A stretch of DNA of 7,618 bases from an uncultured Tissierellia bacterium (GTDB taxonomy: Bacteria > Bacillota > Clostridia > Tissierellales > Peptoniphilaceae): positions 1-7,618 of the forward strand of contig CAMYAK010000021.1 of assembly GCA_947253765.1 (NCBI GenBank), written 5' to 3'. Below the pieces are notes generated by a model. The model ran no database searches, was not told the DNA's origin, and saw nothing but the letters and a program-made list of their open reading frames with translations. The translations under genes were made by a program, and so were the position numbers. Below are positions 1 through 6,481 of this stretch, piece by piece; within the stretch, counting starts at the first letter, position 1; each line of letters begins with the position of its first letter.

Positions 1-28
1 TGGGCTCGGAGATGTGTATAAGAGACAG
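1..28 (+). other. Nextera/Tn5 tagmentation adapter (sequencing artefact)
   Basis: Bases 10-28 are identical to the 19-base hyperactive Tn5 mosaic end used in Nextera libraries. The nine bases before it (TGGGCTCGG) match the adjoining part of the Nextera read-2 adapter. Real genomic sequence starts at about base 29. No transposase or partner end is present, so this is untrimmed library adapter at a contig end and not a natural insertion sequence. Confidence 0.95.
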
Positions 29-59
29 TATTATAGGTTTCAAATTTACTAAATTAATT

Positions 60-95
60 TTGTTTAACCTATAAAATGTGTTAGCATAATTATGC
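60..95 (+). promoter_or_regulatory. Possible promoter with overlapping 12-bp palindrome upstream of the surface-protein gene
   Basis: A TTGTTT hexamer at 60-65 and CATAAT at 85-90 are 19 bases apart, a loose sigma-70-type arrangement. The second hexamer lies inside a perfect 12-bp palindrome, GCATAATTATGC, at 84-95. A palindrome over a -10 element is a common operator position. The surface-protein start codon lies 72 bases downstream. The palindrome is seen directly; its role as promoter or operator is inferred, and AT-rich DNA gives many chance matches. Confidence 0.3.
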
Positions 96-166
96 GTGAA
101 AATAAAACTTGATTTTAGATTTTAATAAAGCTGAATTTTTATGTACATAAGAAGGGAGATTGACAA

Positions 167-3103
167 ATGAATAAAAAATTGTTGACTATTTTTGTTTCTT
201 TAGTGCTAATATTTACTTTTTTTATGCCTAAAAGTATTTTAGCTAATTCAAACGAAACAATGATAGATCCAGAAACAGTTAAAATTCAATCAGAAGCATC
301 ATCAGAAAACCATGAAGAAAGTAATGAAGTAAATGATGAAATAACTGATGAAGTAAGCACCTACAATGATACTAGTGAAAAAACTGCTTGGTTAGAGTTA
401 GTAGAAAAAATTGCTTCTTCACAAGCTGATACTTCTATAAATATTGACAAAAATATAGAAGCTGATCCAGCTAAGGATAAGCAAACAATTTTAATAAAAA
501 ACGGACAAAACATAGTTCTAAAGGGAAATTCAAGTTTAAAGGGCCTTGGATTTAATAGTATTAAAATTGAAAAAGGCGGAAGCTTGACTATAGATGGACC
601 TTCTCTTTCAAATTCTCAAATTATAGTTGAAGGTAAATTAAATATTAAAAGTGGAAAAATTTCAGATACAAAACTTGAAGGCCCAACCATACTTGTAAAT
701 GGTGGAGACTTCACAATGTCAGGTGGAGAGTTTAGTGGCAATGAAGCGGTTGATAGTCAAACACCAAAACCTGATAATTTGAGAAAGACTGGAAAGTGGT
801 ATAGTTATGCTCCTATAACCTTATATGGTGGAGGTTTGAATATTTCAGGAGGGAAAATTTCAAATAATAAAGGTTTCTATAATGGTGGAGCTATAGGTGC
901 CTGGGGAACAGACACATCTAAAATAAATGTAAAAATTTCAGGTGGAGAAATTACAGAAAATGCTGCAAGTCACAATAGTACAAATGCTTGGGGCGGCGCT
1001 ATTTTTATGGAAAACGCTGAATTTGAAATGACTGCAGGAACGATTTCTAAAAATACTGCCGAATATGGTGGAGGACTCTTATTGAGTAGATCAAATGCTA
1101 AAATTTCAGGTGGCTCTATAAGCGAAAACTCAAATGGTGAATATTCCGGTCTTGGTGGCGGAATTTTTGGATTAAATTCTGATATCACAATAGAAGCTGG
1201 AAATTTCACAAAGAATAAAGCAAATGGTCATGGTGGTGGCCTATTTTTAGATACTTGTAACTTTACAATAAATGGTGGTCATTTTGTAGAAAACTCTTCT
1301 CTAAAAAGTGGCGGAGCCATAGCAACAGTTGGTACAAGTAAAGGACAAATTAATGCCGGACTATTTGAAAGCAATCATTCAAATGGATTCTGGGGTGGTG
1401 GAGCCATTTATAATGATACAAAATGTGAATTGACTATTAACAGAGCCCTAATAAAAAATAATGAAAGTAAGGGACGCTTATTAATTGGAGCTGGCAATAA
1501 ACCAATATCTCGCCAAGGTGGTGGAGTATGGAACTGTCCTACAGGACACACAATAATTAATATAACCAATGGCGTGGCATTCTTTGATAATATAGCTTCA
1601 AACTTGGAATATAGTACTGCGGCTAAAGGCTCAGGAGATGACTTTGTAAATATAACAAAATATGAATTTGGAAAAGCTGTAGGAAGTTCTTCTGTAAAGC
1701 TCGCATCAAGAATGTTAGGTGGTGGTTATAGACTATGGTACCAAGATGGTTCATTCCAAGGTATTCATAACAACTGGCCTGAAGATCAACAAACACCAAG
1801 GTACAATCCTCAAAATCCTGGCAAACCACTTCCTTACAATACTGTAATAGAGGAGAAAAAAGGAGCTCAACTTGCTTACAAGTCAGTTCCTACGAAAGAA
1901 TCAAAAAACCTAGCAGAACAAGTGGCAACTACAATATTTAAAAATAATTTTGCCCAAGGAACCGGTATAAGTGGTGGGGCTATTGCAAACAACGGTAAGC
2001 TTATATTTGGTGAAGATACACCATACAAGATACAAATTACAAAGTCTTGGTCTGGTGATGATGAAAAAACAAGACCAGAAGAAATAGTTCTACAAATGTA
2101 TGTAGGTAAACATTACATACAAGATATTAAACTAACAAAAGAGGGTAACTGGACTGCTACAATTGAAGATTTTCCAGATCCTGATACCTTAATAGACAAC
2201 AAAACCGGTAAGCTTTTACCTATAAACTTTAAAGAAAAAGATAGTGGTAAATATATCCTATCTGAAGTGAAAAGAGAAAAAGATAGTAAAGAAAGTATTT
2301 ATACTATTCATTTAGAAAACTCATTAAAAACATCTATCAAGGTTAATAAAACTTGGAATGACAACAATAACCAAGCGGGCTTACGACCAGACAGTATTAC
2401 TGTAGCCCTACTTGCAAATGGTAAAGAAACTGGAAAAACTATTGAGTTAAATAAAGGCAATGATTGGAAAGGTGAATTTAATGATTTACCATCCCATAAT
2501 AATGGCGAATTAATTAAATACACTATCAAAGAAGTGAATGTCGCTAATGGCTACACTTCAACTATAGAAGGGGATGTTACAAAAGGATATACTATCAAAA
2601 ATAGCTATACTCCACCACAAACCCCACCAGAAAAAACGGAAATATCTGTAGAAAAAATCTGGGAAGACCAAAACAACAAAGATGGCAAGAGGCCAGAGGA
2701 AATCACAGTCCACTTATATAAAAATGGCACACTATTCCAAACAAGAAAAATAAGTGGAAAAGATGGTTGGAAAGTGGTATTTAAGGATCTTGACAAATAT
2801 GAAGATGGCAAGGAAATTCTTTATACCATAAAAGAAGATAAGGTCGAAGGCTATACAGGGGAAGTAAGTGGAAATGTTAAAGAAGGTTTTGTGTTAACCA
2901 ACACAAGAAAGCCGGAAATTCCACCAGAAACACCGCCGGGAACTCCGCCGGAAACTCCGCCGGAAACTCCACCGGAAGAACCAAAGAAACCACAAAACCC
3001 AGGTACAGGTGATAACATTTCACTTATTTATTATGAAATGTTGATTTTATCTATAATTGGTCTTGCGTATATTTTTAGAAAAAGAAAAATAAATAGGGAC
3101 TAA
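167..3103 (+). CDS. Cell-wall-anchored surface protein: beta-helix repeats, three Cna B-type domains, NPGTGD sorting signal
   Basis: A 978-residue exported, probably sortase-anchored adhesin-like protein. The ATG follows a good Shine-Dalgarno (AAGGGAG at 152-158, 8-base gap). Residues 1-26 form a signal peptide with likely cleavage after Ala26. An acidic low-complexity stretch follows (about 28-75). Residues about 106-480 carry repeated SGG-x-I/F-x-x-N and GGG/GGA rungs typical of a right-handed beta-helix, with one more rung at about 585-618 after a loop-rich insert. Three Cna B-type domains lie at about 620-719, 721-815 and 824-914. Each has a candidate Lys/Glu/Asn isopeptide set: K626/E700/N718, K728/E789/N812 and K830/E890/N912. 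A proline spacer (919-943), the motif NPGTGD (944-949), a hydrophobic helix (about 951-970) and a basic tail (RKRKINR) complete a sorting signal. The gene has its own terminator and looks monocistronic. The role in adhesion is inferred from domain type; the ligand is unknown. The organisation is clear, but no named family member is recognised. Confidence 0.93.
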   Translation: MNKKLLTIFVSLVLIFTFFMPKSILANSNETMIDPETVKIQSEASSENHEESNEVNDEITDEVSTYNDTSEKTAWLELVEKIASSQADTSINIDKNIEADPAKDKQTILIKNGQNIVLKGNSSLKGLGFNSIKIEKGGSLTIDGPSLSNSQIIVEGKLNIKSGKISDTKLEGPTILVNGGDFTMSGGEFSGNEAVDSQTPKPDNLRKTGKWYSYAPITLYGGGLNISGGKISNNKGFYNGGAIGAWGTDTSKINVKISGGEITENAASHNSTNAWGGAIFMENAEFEMTAGTISKNTAEYGGGLLLSRSNAKISGGSISENSNGEYSGLGGGIFGLNSDITIEAGNFTKNKANGHGGGLFLDTCNFTINGGHFVENSSLKSGGAIATVGTSKGQINAGLFESNHSNGFWGGGAIYNDTKCELTINRALIKNNESKGRLLIGAGNKPISRQGGGVWNCPTGHTIINITNGVAFFDNIASNLEYSTAAKGSGDDFVNITKYEFGKAVGSSSVKLASRMLGGGYRLWYQDGSFQGIHNNWPEDQQTPRYNPQNPGKPLPYNTVIEEKKGAQLAYKSVPTKESKNLAEQVATTIFKNNFAQGTGISGGAIANNGKLIFGEDTPYKIQITKSWSGDDEKTRPEEIVLQMYVGKHYIQDIKLTKEGNWTATIEDFPDPDTLIDNKTGKLLPINFKEKDSGKYILSEVKREKDSKESIYTIHLENSLKTSIKVNKTWNDNNNQAGLRPDSITVALLANGKETGKTIELNKGNDWKGEFNDLPSHNNGELIKYTIKEVNVANGYTSTIEGDVTKGYTIKNSYTPPQTPPEKTEISVEKIWEDQNNKDGKRPEEITVHLYKNGTLFQTRKISGKDGWKVVFKDLDKYEDGKEILYTIKEDKVEGYTGEVSGNVKEGFVLTNTRKPEIPPETPPGTPPETPPETPPEEPKKPQNPGTGDNISLIYYEMLILSIIGLAYIFRKRKINRD
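2921..2980 (+). repeat. Five 12-base tandem units coding the PPxT proline spacer
   Basis: Five consecutive in-frame 12-base units encode PPET, PPGT, PPET, PPET and PPEE (residues 919-938). Units three and four are identical in DNA, and the others differ by a few bases. This is the wall-spanning spacer between the last Cna B domain and the sorting motif. In-frame tandem units like these can change number by slippage without breaking the frame. The local rise in G/C follows from the proline codons. Confidence 0.85.
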
Positions 3104-3139
3104 GAAGAGAAAATATATATAAATTAAAAATTTAGCATT

Positions 3140-3183
3140 AAAGCTGGAGATGATTAAAATAATTATCTCTGGCTTTTTGTTTC
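3140..3183 (+). terminator. Rho-independent terminator after the surface-protein gene
   Basis: Arms 3140-3155 and 3161-3176 pair over 16 positions, with three G-T wobbles and no mismatches, around a 5-base loop (AAAAT). The hairpin runs directly into a T-rich tract (TTTTTGTTT). It lies 36 bases after the TAA at 3101-3103. On the opposite strand the hairpin is not followed by a comparable T run, so it should act mainly on + strand transcripts. Confidence 0.88.
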
Positions 3184-3313
3184 CATTAAGCAATTTACTA
3201 ATTTCTTCAATCTGAAATGAAGGACCTTTATGCCTGTATTGCAGAAGTCGATAAGCTTCTGACATACGTGGATAATTGAGCTGTAGTATTTGGAAATACC
3301 GGATTCTGTTCAT
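3184..3313 (-). pseudogene. Possible minus-strand gene remnant, unrecognised
   Basis: Read on the minus strand from an ATG at 3313, this segment gives a protein-like stretch of about 43 residues, with segments such as LNYPRMSEAYRLLQYRHKG and FQIEEISKLLNGN. It has balanced charge and helix-like character unlike random AT-rich translation. It has no convincing Shine-Dalgarno (upstream bases AATCTCCGCT). Its frame then runs without a stop through the neighbouring terminator and into the end of the surface gene, where the translation looks like noise. No family is recognised. It could be a decayed gene end, a small gene, or chance. Confidence 0.25.
3242..3299. repeat. Two small inverted repeats in the intergenic region
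   Basis: CAGAAG at 3242-3247 is mirrored by CTTCTG at 3256-3261 across 8 bases. GTATTT at 3286-3291 is mirrored by AAATAC at 3294-3299 across only GG. Neither is followed by a T run, so they are not terminators. The second has the geometry of a small operator. They lie 190 and 150 bases upstream of the DUF2254 gene, and short repeats like these can arise by chance. Confidence 0.25.
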
Positions 3314-3352
3314 AGCGGAGATTATTATGTGCGAGGCCCGGGAGAGTAGGTG

Positions 3353-3394
3353 TGCTACAATGAAACAAAAAGAGTATATAGTCGCTGATACAAT
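3353..3394 (+). promoter_or_regulatory. Two candidate extended -10 elements upstream of the DUF2254 gene
   Basis: TGCTACAAT at 3353-3361 and TGATACAAT at 3386-3394 both match the extended -10 pattern TG-N-TAnAAT closely. Neither has a convincing -35 hexamer at 16-18 bases, which extended -10 promoters can tolerate. Either would give a 5' leader of roughly 50-85 bases before the ATG at 3452. This is pattern matching only. Confidence 0.25.
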
Positions 3395-3451
3395 AATAAT
3401 TTTCAGTTTGCAGCGTTCTTTAAATTTCACGCTAACAAGAAAGGAAAAACA

Positions 3452-4765
3452 ATGCTATCTAATATAAAATTATGGTTTCTCAATCAAAAGAATCTTTTGA
3501 GAATGTCGAAATTCATCTTGATCACCATATTACTTCTGCTGGTAACTTGGATTTCCGATCATCAAAATATTGGCCTGAAAGATTACATTCCAAATCAGCT
3601 TATGCTATCGGTGTCAGTGTCTGTGGACTTTCTTTCGAGTATCTCCGGCGTATTTTTGACAATTAGCATATTTTGTTTTACGACAATTGTCACAGTGCTA
3701 AACAAATATAGCAGTAGTATATCTCCGAGGATGCTTCAAAGATTTATAGATAAGACGGGTGTGCTCAGATTATACGGAATATTTGTTAGTGGATTTTTTT
3801 ATTCGGTATTAAGTATTTTGCTCCTTCAAGACCTTGATTCAGATCAAAAAGTAGTTGCGGGAAGTTTCGGTATTGCATATTCGATTATTGCAATGTTGGG
3901 ATTTATAATTTTCTCTAAACAGGTCATTGATAATATTAAAATGTCAAATGTAATAGAGGGAGTATTTAATGATTGTGACAAGTTGATTGATGAAGAGGTG
4001 GAACTGAGGAAAAATGCCGAACACTATGAAGATGATGAGTCGGTGACAGAAATACCTCTTGTTGCACAAAAAACAGGGTACTTCTTTAAAATCAAAACTG
4101 ATGAGATTCTAAAAAATCTAAATACCATAAGGTCGGAGTTGACAATTACAATGAGGATTGGTGAATACGTCGTCGAAGGAGAAGCTTTGGGTAGTTTAAA
4201 AATTATCGAGAGCAAGAATTTGGAAGACGAAACAAAAGAGGAATTAATGGAAAAGATCAGTCAGTTTCTTGTAATAAATATTTATAACAACAGGGAAGAA
4301 GATTACCACAAAGGCATTGTCAATCTTACCGAGATAGCGAACATGGCTTTGAGTCCCGGAATTAATGACCCTAATACCGCGATAGCTTGCATACAAAAAA
4401 TCTCATCTCTACTTGGAAAGCTCTTGTCAACGTCGAAACAGTTTATTGTTTTGGAAGAAGACGAAAATACAAAAATAATTTATCATAGTTATTCTGTCGA
4501 AGATGAAATGTATCTCGCCTTTAGCCAGATTATTTCCTATGCGGGAGGCGATCCGCTTGTTACCAAAACAGTATTACAGGGGATTTATATGATTTATATG
4601 ATGGCGGGAATGAGCGCAAAAGAGGATGTAAAAAAATATTTTGATTCTTCTTACAGTATTCTCACGTCTAATTTCAGTGACGATGTTCATCTAAAAAGGT
4701 TTGAGCAAATAAAGAAGAAAATTGAAGAGCATACTGACCTTGCTGAGCAGTCTGAGATAAAGTAA
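3452..4765 (+). CDS. DUF2254 family membrane protein
   Basis: A 437-residue protein of the DUF2254 family, a group of membrane proteins with no established biochemical function. The ATG has an AAAGGA Shine-Dalgarno at 3440-3445 with a 6-base gap. Four hydrophobic segments fall at about 19-35, 58-84, 106-125 and 136-155; the remaining 280 residues are soluble and probably cytosolic. The strongest family marker is ALSPGINDPNTA at 299-310. The stretch around GYFFKI (209-214) and GEYVVEGEALGSL (237-249) matches the family's small beta-rich segment. The acidic, helical C-terminus ends in QSEIK. Length is in the normal range and no residue appears lost. It is isolated from the surface gene by a terminator. 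No clear terminator follows before the amidase gene 126 bases on, so some read-through is possible. The family call is firm; the role is unknown. Confidence 0.88.
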   Translation: MLSNIKLWFLNQKNLLRMSKFILITILLLLVTWISDHQNIGLKDYIPNQLMLSVSVSVDFLSSISGVFLTISIFCFTTIVTVLNKYSSSISPRMLQRFIDKTGVLRLYGIFVSGFFYSVLSILLLQDLDSDQKVVAGSFGIAYSIIAMLGFIIFSKQVIDNIKMSNVIEGVFNDCDKLIDEEVELRKNAEHYEDDESVTEIPLVAQKTGYFFKIKTDEILKNLNTIRSELTITMRIGEYVVEGEALGSLKIIESKNLEDETKEELMEKISQFLVINIYNNREEDYHKGIVNLTEIANMALSPGINDPNTAIACIQKISSLLGKLLSTSKQFIVLEEDENTKIIYHSYSVEDEMYLAFSQIISYAGGDPLVTKTVLQGIYMIYMMAGMSAKEDVKKYFDSSYSILTSNFSDDVHLKRFEQIKKKIEEHTDLAEQSEIK

Positions 4766-4891
4766 TTAAAAGTAATAGGATCCACTGGAAAATTGTTAAA
4801 GAAAAATTTCTATAGACACAATTCTTTTTCAAGAAAATAAATATATAAAACTATAGATATAAAAGAATTAATGTTTAAAGGGGAGGATTTT
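4766..4891 (+). other. AT-rich gap between DUF2254 and amidase genes
   Basis: This stretch has no credible gene. A weak A/T-only pairing (GAAAAA at 4801-4806 with TTTTTC at 4825-4830) lacks a G/C stem and is not a terminator. TATAGAT at 4852-4858 could be a -10 element, with TTCAAG at 4828-4833 as a poor -35 (18-base spacing), which would give the amidase its own promoter. That assignment is weak. Confidence 0.3.
4877..4886 (+). promoter_or_regulatory. Ribosome binding site that sets the amidase start
   Basis: The run AAAGGGGAGG ends 5 bases before the ATG at 4892. It lies inside the frame that would open at the upstream ATG 4871, and that ATG has no Shine-Dalgarno of its own. The start at 4892 is therefore preferred, giving the N-terminus MKRISGDKV. 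Confidence 0.85.
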
Positions 4892-5806
4892 ATGAAAAGA
4901 ATTTCCGGGGATAAGGTAATTTATGAATTTACTGAAAATTTAAAGCCGGTGGAGACTGTTAAAAGCGGAGAGACTGTAATTTTTGAAGCCAACGATTGTT
5001 TTTACCAGCAACTTAGGAAAGACGGCGCGACCATAGAGGATATCAACATGGCCCATGTGAATCCGGCCACCGGTCCTGTGGAAATAGAAGGGGCTGAGGT
5101 CGGAGATCTATTAGCTGTCACTATTGAGAAAGTCGATCTCGATGACTTTGGGACCGCTCTTTGCGAACCCGGCCATGGGGTGCTCGGCTCTCTAAAGTTT
5201 GACAGGGCTCAAAGAGATATCCCTATCGAAGGTGGATATGCGATCTTTTCTGATGATATAAAAATCCCCCTAAATCCAATGGTTGGTGTAATCGGAGTTG
5301 CTTCGAAAGCCGGTAACGGATCTTGGCAAAATGCAATTCCTTGGAAACATGGCGGAAACATGGATACAACTGTGATTAAAGAAGGATCCACCTTGTATCT
5401 TCCTGTTGGTCAAGCCGGGGCCATGTTTGCTCTTGGGGACTGCCACGCTTGCATGGGGGATGGGGAGATGTCCTTTGCGGCATTGGAGATAAAAGGTGAT
5501 GTAACTGTGAGTTTTGAGCTGATTAAGAACAAAGGAAAAGATGTGGAATGGCCTTTTATAGTTCATGACGGCAAGATTTCTTTCCTTGTTTCGGCAGAGA
5601 CCGGGGACCAAGCATCATTTAAGGCGGCGGAAGTTGCGATTAATCATATTGCCAAGGCCCTAAATACATCTTTCGAAGAGGCTTATATACTCGGATCATT
5701 GGCGGTTGACCTGGAAGTTTCTCAGCTGGTAAATCCAATGAAGACCTATCGTGCCACAATTTCACAAGAAGTTTTGAGTTTAGACAAATTAATTGGGTCT
5801 TTATAA
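4892..5806 (+). CDS. Acetamidase/formamidase (FmdA/AmdA family)
   Basis: A 304-residue cytosolic amidase-type protein. Members of this family hydrolyse short amides such as formamide or acetamide to ammonia and the acid, and are metal dependent. Family landmarks are in order: HVNPATGP (residues 55-62), PWKHGGNMD ending at 158 with HGGN at 153-156, and GDCHACMGDGE at 182-192. The His and Asp residues in the last two are the expected metal and active-site positions. Length matches the short bacterial form and the frame is intact. There is no signal peptide or membrane segment. The gene has visibly more G/C-ending codons than the surface-protein gene, as does the HTH gene 86 bases downstream, so the pair may share a history. 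The actual substrate cannot be read from sequence; many homologues are annotated only as acetamidase. A role in nitrogen scavenging is inference. Confidence 0.9.
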   Translation: MKRISGDKVIYEFTENLKPVETVKSGETVIFEANDCFYQQLRKDGATIEDINMAHVNPATGPVEIEGAEVGDLLAVTIEKVDLDDFGTALCEPGHGVLGSLKFDRAQRDIPIEGGYAIFSDDIKIPLNPMVGVIGVASKAGNGSWQNAIPWKHGGNMDTTVIKEGSTLYLPVGQAGAMFALGDCHACMGDGEMSFAALEIKGDVTVSFELIKNKGKDVEWPFIVHDGKISFLVSAETGDQASFKAAEVAINHIAKALNTSFEEAYILGSLAVDLEVSQLVNPMKTYRATISQEVLSLDKLIGSL

Positions 5807-5876
5807 CACTGAATTTGCCTAGATGTTAAAAAATGTTGCTTGCGGCAACGGGATACTTGAAGTTATATTTACTGCG

Positions 5877-5884
5877 AAAGGAGG
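5877..5884 (+). promoter_or_regulatory. Ribosome binding site that sets the HTH gene start
   Basis: AAAGGAGG lies 8 bases before the ATG at 5893. A longer in-frame reading from 5833 would add 20 residues and run through this site, but it has no Shine-Dalgarno and its extra residues do not belong to an HTH fold. The start at 5893 places the helix-turn-helix at the N-terminus, as is normal for the family. Confidence 0.88.
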
Positions 5885-5892
5885 TTTTCTAT

Positions 5893-6399
5893 ATGTTAAA
5901 TGAAAATATTAAAATAGCCAGAAAATCCAAAGGGCTTTCGCAGGATGAGCTGGCCGTTAAGCTTCATGTGGTAAGGCAAACTGTATCAAAGTGGGAGAGG
6001 GGGCTGTCAGTTCCCGATTCGGAAATGCTGATTTCCCTATCAGAAGTATTAGAGATTCCGGTTAGCGAATTATTGGGCGAAAACCTTGAGACATCGAAGG
6101 TTGACCAACTGGAGGTAATTTCCCAAAAATTAGAGGTGATAAATCTTCAATTAGCGCAGAAGAAAGAAGCAAGCAGGAAGCTCATTCATGGAGTCATGAT
6201 AGGGACCTTTATCGGATTAGTACTTATTTTTTTGGCACTATTGACCATAAACGGCTCGTATCTGAATTGGGATTACTCGGATTCCGAGCAAGCTTTTGCC
6301 GGGGTATTGGTCCATGGTTTTGAATGGGTTTTCGTCCGGCTTTTCCCCTTTGCTTTAATAGCTTTAGTTGTGGGTATTTTTGTCACCAGGAAAAGATAA
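5893..6399 (+). CDS. XRE-type HTH protein with two C-terminal membrane helices
   Basis: A 168-residue protein. Residues 5-60 form a Cro/C1-type helix-turn-helix: the IARKSKGLSQDELA segment, the recognition helix VVRQTVSKWERG (about 26-37), and the PDSEMLISLSEVLEIPVSELLG tail typical of XRE regulators. Residues about 68-92 are charged and helical, a possible coiled coil or linker. Hydrophobic segments at about 101-119 and 145-164 should place the C-terminus in the membrane, ending in a basic TRKR tail; the loop between them is acidic. Membrane-tethered XRE regulators are common in Firmicutes but their signals are mostly unknown. The gene follows the amidase by 86 bases in the same direction and has its own strong Shine-Dalgarno and a strong terminator. 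It could regulate the amidase or itself; the sequence does not prove a target. Confidence 0.88.
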   Translation: MLNENIKIARKSKGLSQDELAVKLHVVRQTVSKWERGLSVPDSEMLISLSEVLEIPVSELLGENLETSKVDQLEVISQKLEVINLQLAQKKEASRKLIHGVMIGTFIGLVLIFLALLTINGSYLNWDYSDSEQAFAGVLVHGFEWVFVRLFPFALIALVVGIFVTRKR

Positions 6400-6436
6400 T
6401 AGAAATTAAATAGCATTAGCGATTTAAGTATTAGTT

Positions 6437-6465
6437 AAGGCGGCAGCAAAATCTGCCGCCTTTTT
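6437..6465 (+). terminator. Rho-independent terminator after the HTH gene
   Basis: AAGGCGGCAG at 6437-6446 pairs perfectly with CTGCCGCCTT at 6453-6462 around a 6-base loop (CAAAAT). The T run at 6461-6465 follows directly. It lies 37 bases after the TAA at 6397-6399 and probably ends the transcript carrying the HTH gene and perhaps the amidase. Confidence 0.93.
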
Positions 6466-6481
6466 CGTTGCAGATATATAA

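Noticed and set aside
1..28. End of a Tn5-like transposon
   Set aside because: The mosaic end is the engineered 19-base form, preceded by Nextera primer sequence, with no transposase or second end. A library adapter explains all of it.
970..1209. Minus-strand open frame inside the surface-protein gene
   Set aside because: It is antisense to glycine- and asparagine-rich repeats and reads as proline-rich noise with no start signal. The same holds for the antisense frames at 1623-1829, 2308-2529, 2605-2811, 4024-4215 and 5209-5611.
700..1600. Repeated GGTGG-rich DNA as a repeat array or CRISPR
   Set aside because: The recurrence comes from glycine codons in beta-helix rungs. Units differ in sequence and length, and the whole stretch is one open reading frame.
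3301..3361. 5S rRNA-like piece (GGGAGAGTAGG near 3350)
   Set aside because: Only about a dozen bases resemble the 3' part of 5S rRNA. The rest of the expected fold and conserved sequence is absent.
3276..3467. Plus-strand 63-residue frame overlapping the DUF2254 start
   Set aside because: It has no ribosome binding site and an unremarkable translation, and it overlaps the clear start of the DUF2254 gene in another frame. A 35-residue version from ATG 3360 is equally unsupported.
4871..4891. Earlier ATG for the amidase, adding seven residues
   Set aside because: This ATG has no Shine-Dalgarno, and the strong AAAGGGGAGG site lies inside the added codons, pointing to the ATG at 4892.
5835..5847. 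Small hairpin GTTGC-GCAAC as a terminator after the amidase
   Set aside because: The stem is only about five base pairs and no T run follows, so it is not a credible terminator.
5840..5869. TTGCGG/TATATT as a promoter for the HTH gene
   Set aside because: The 18-base spacing is acceptable, but the transcript would begin at or next to the Shine-Dalgarno at 5877, leaving almost no leader. A weak match of this sort is not enough.
5833..5892. Earlier ATG for the HTH protein, adding twenty residues
   Set aside because: There is no Shine-Dalgarno before it, the added codons cross the AAAGGAGG site, and the HTH fold begins right after the ATG at 5893.
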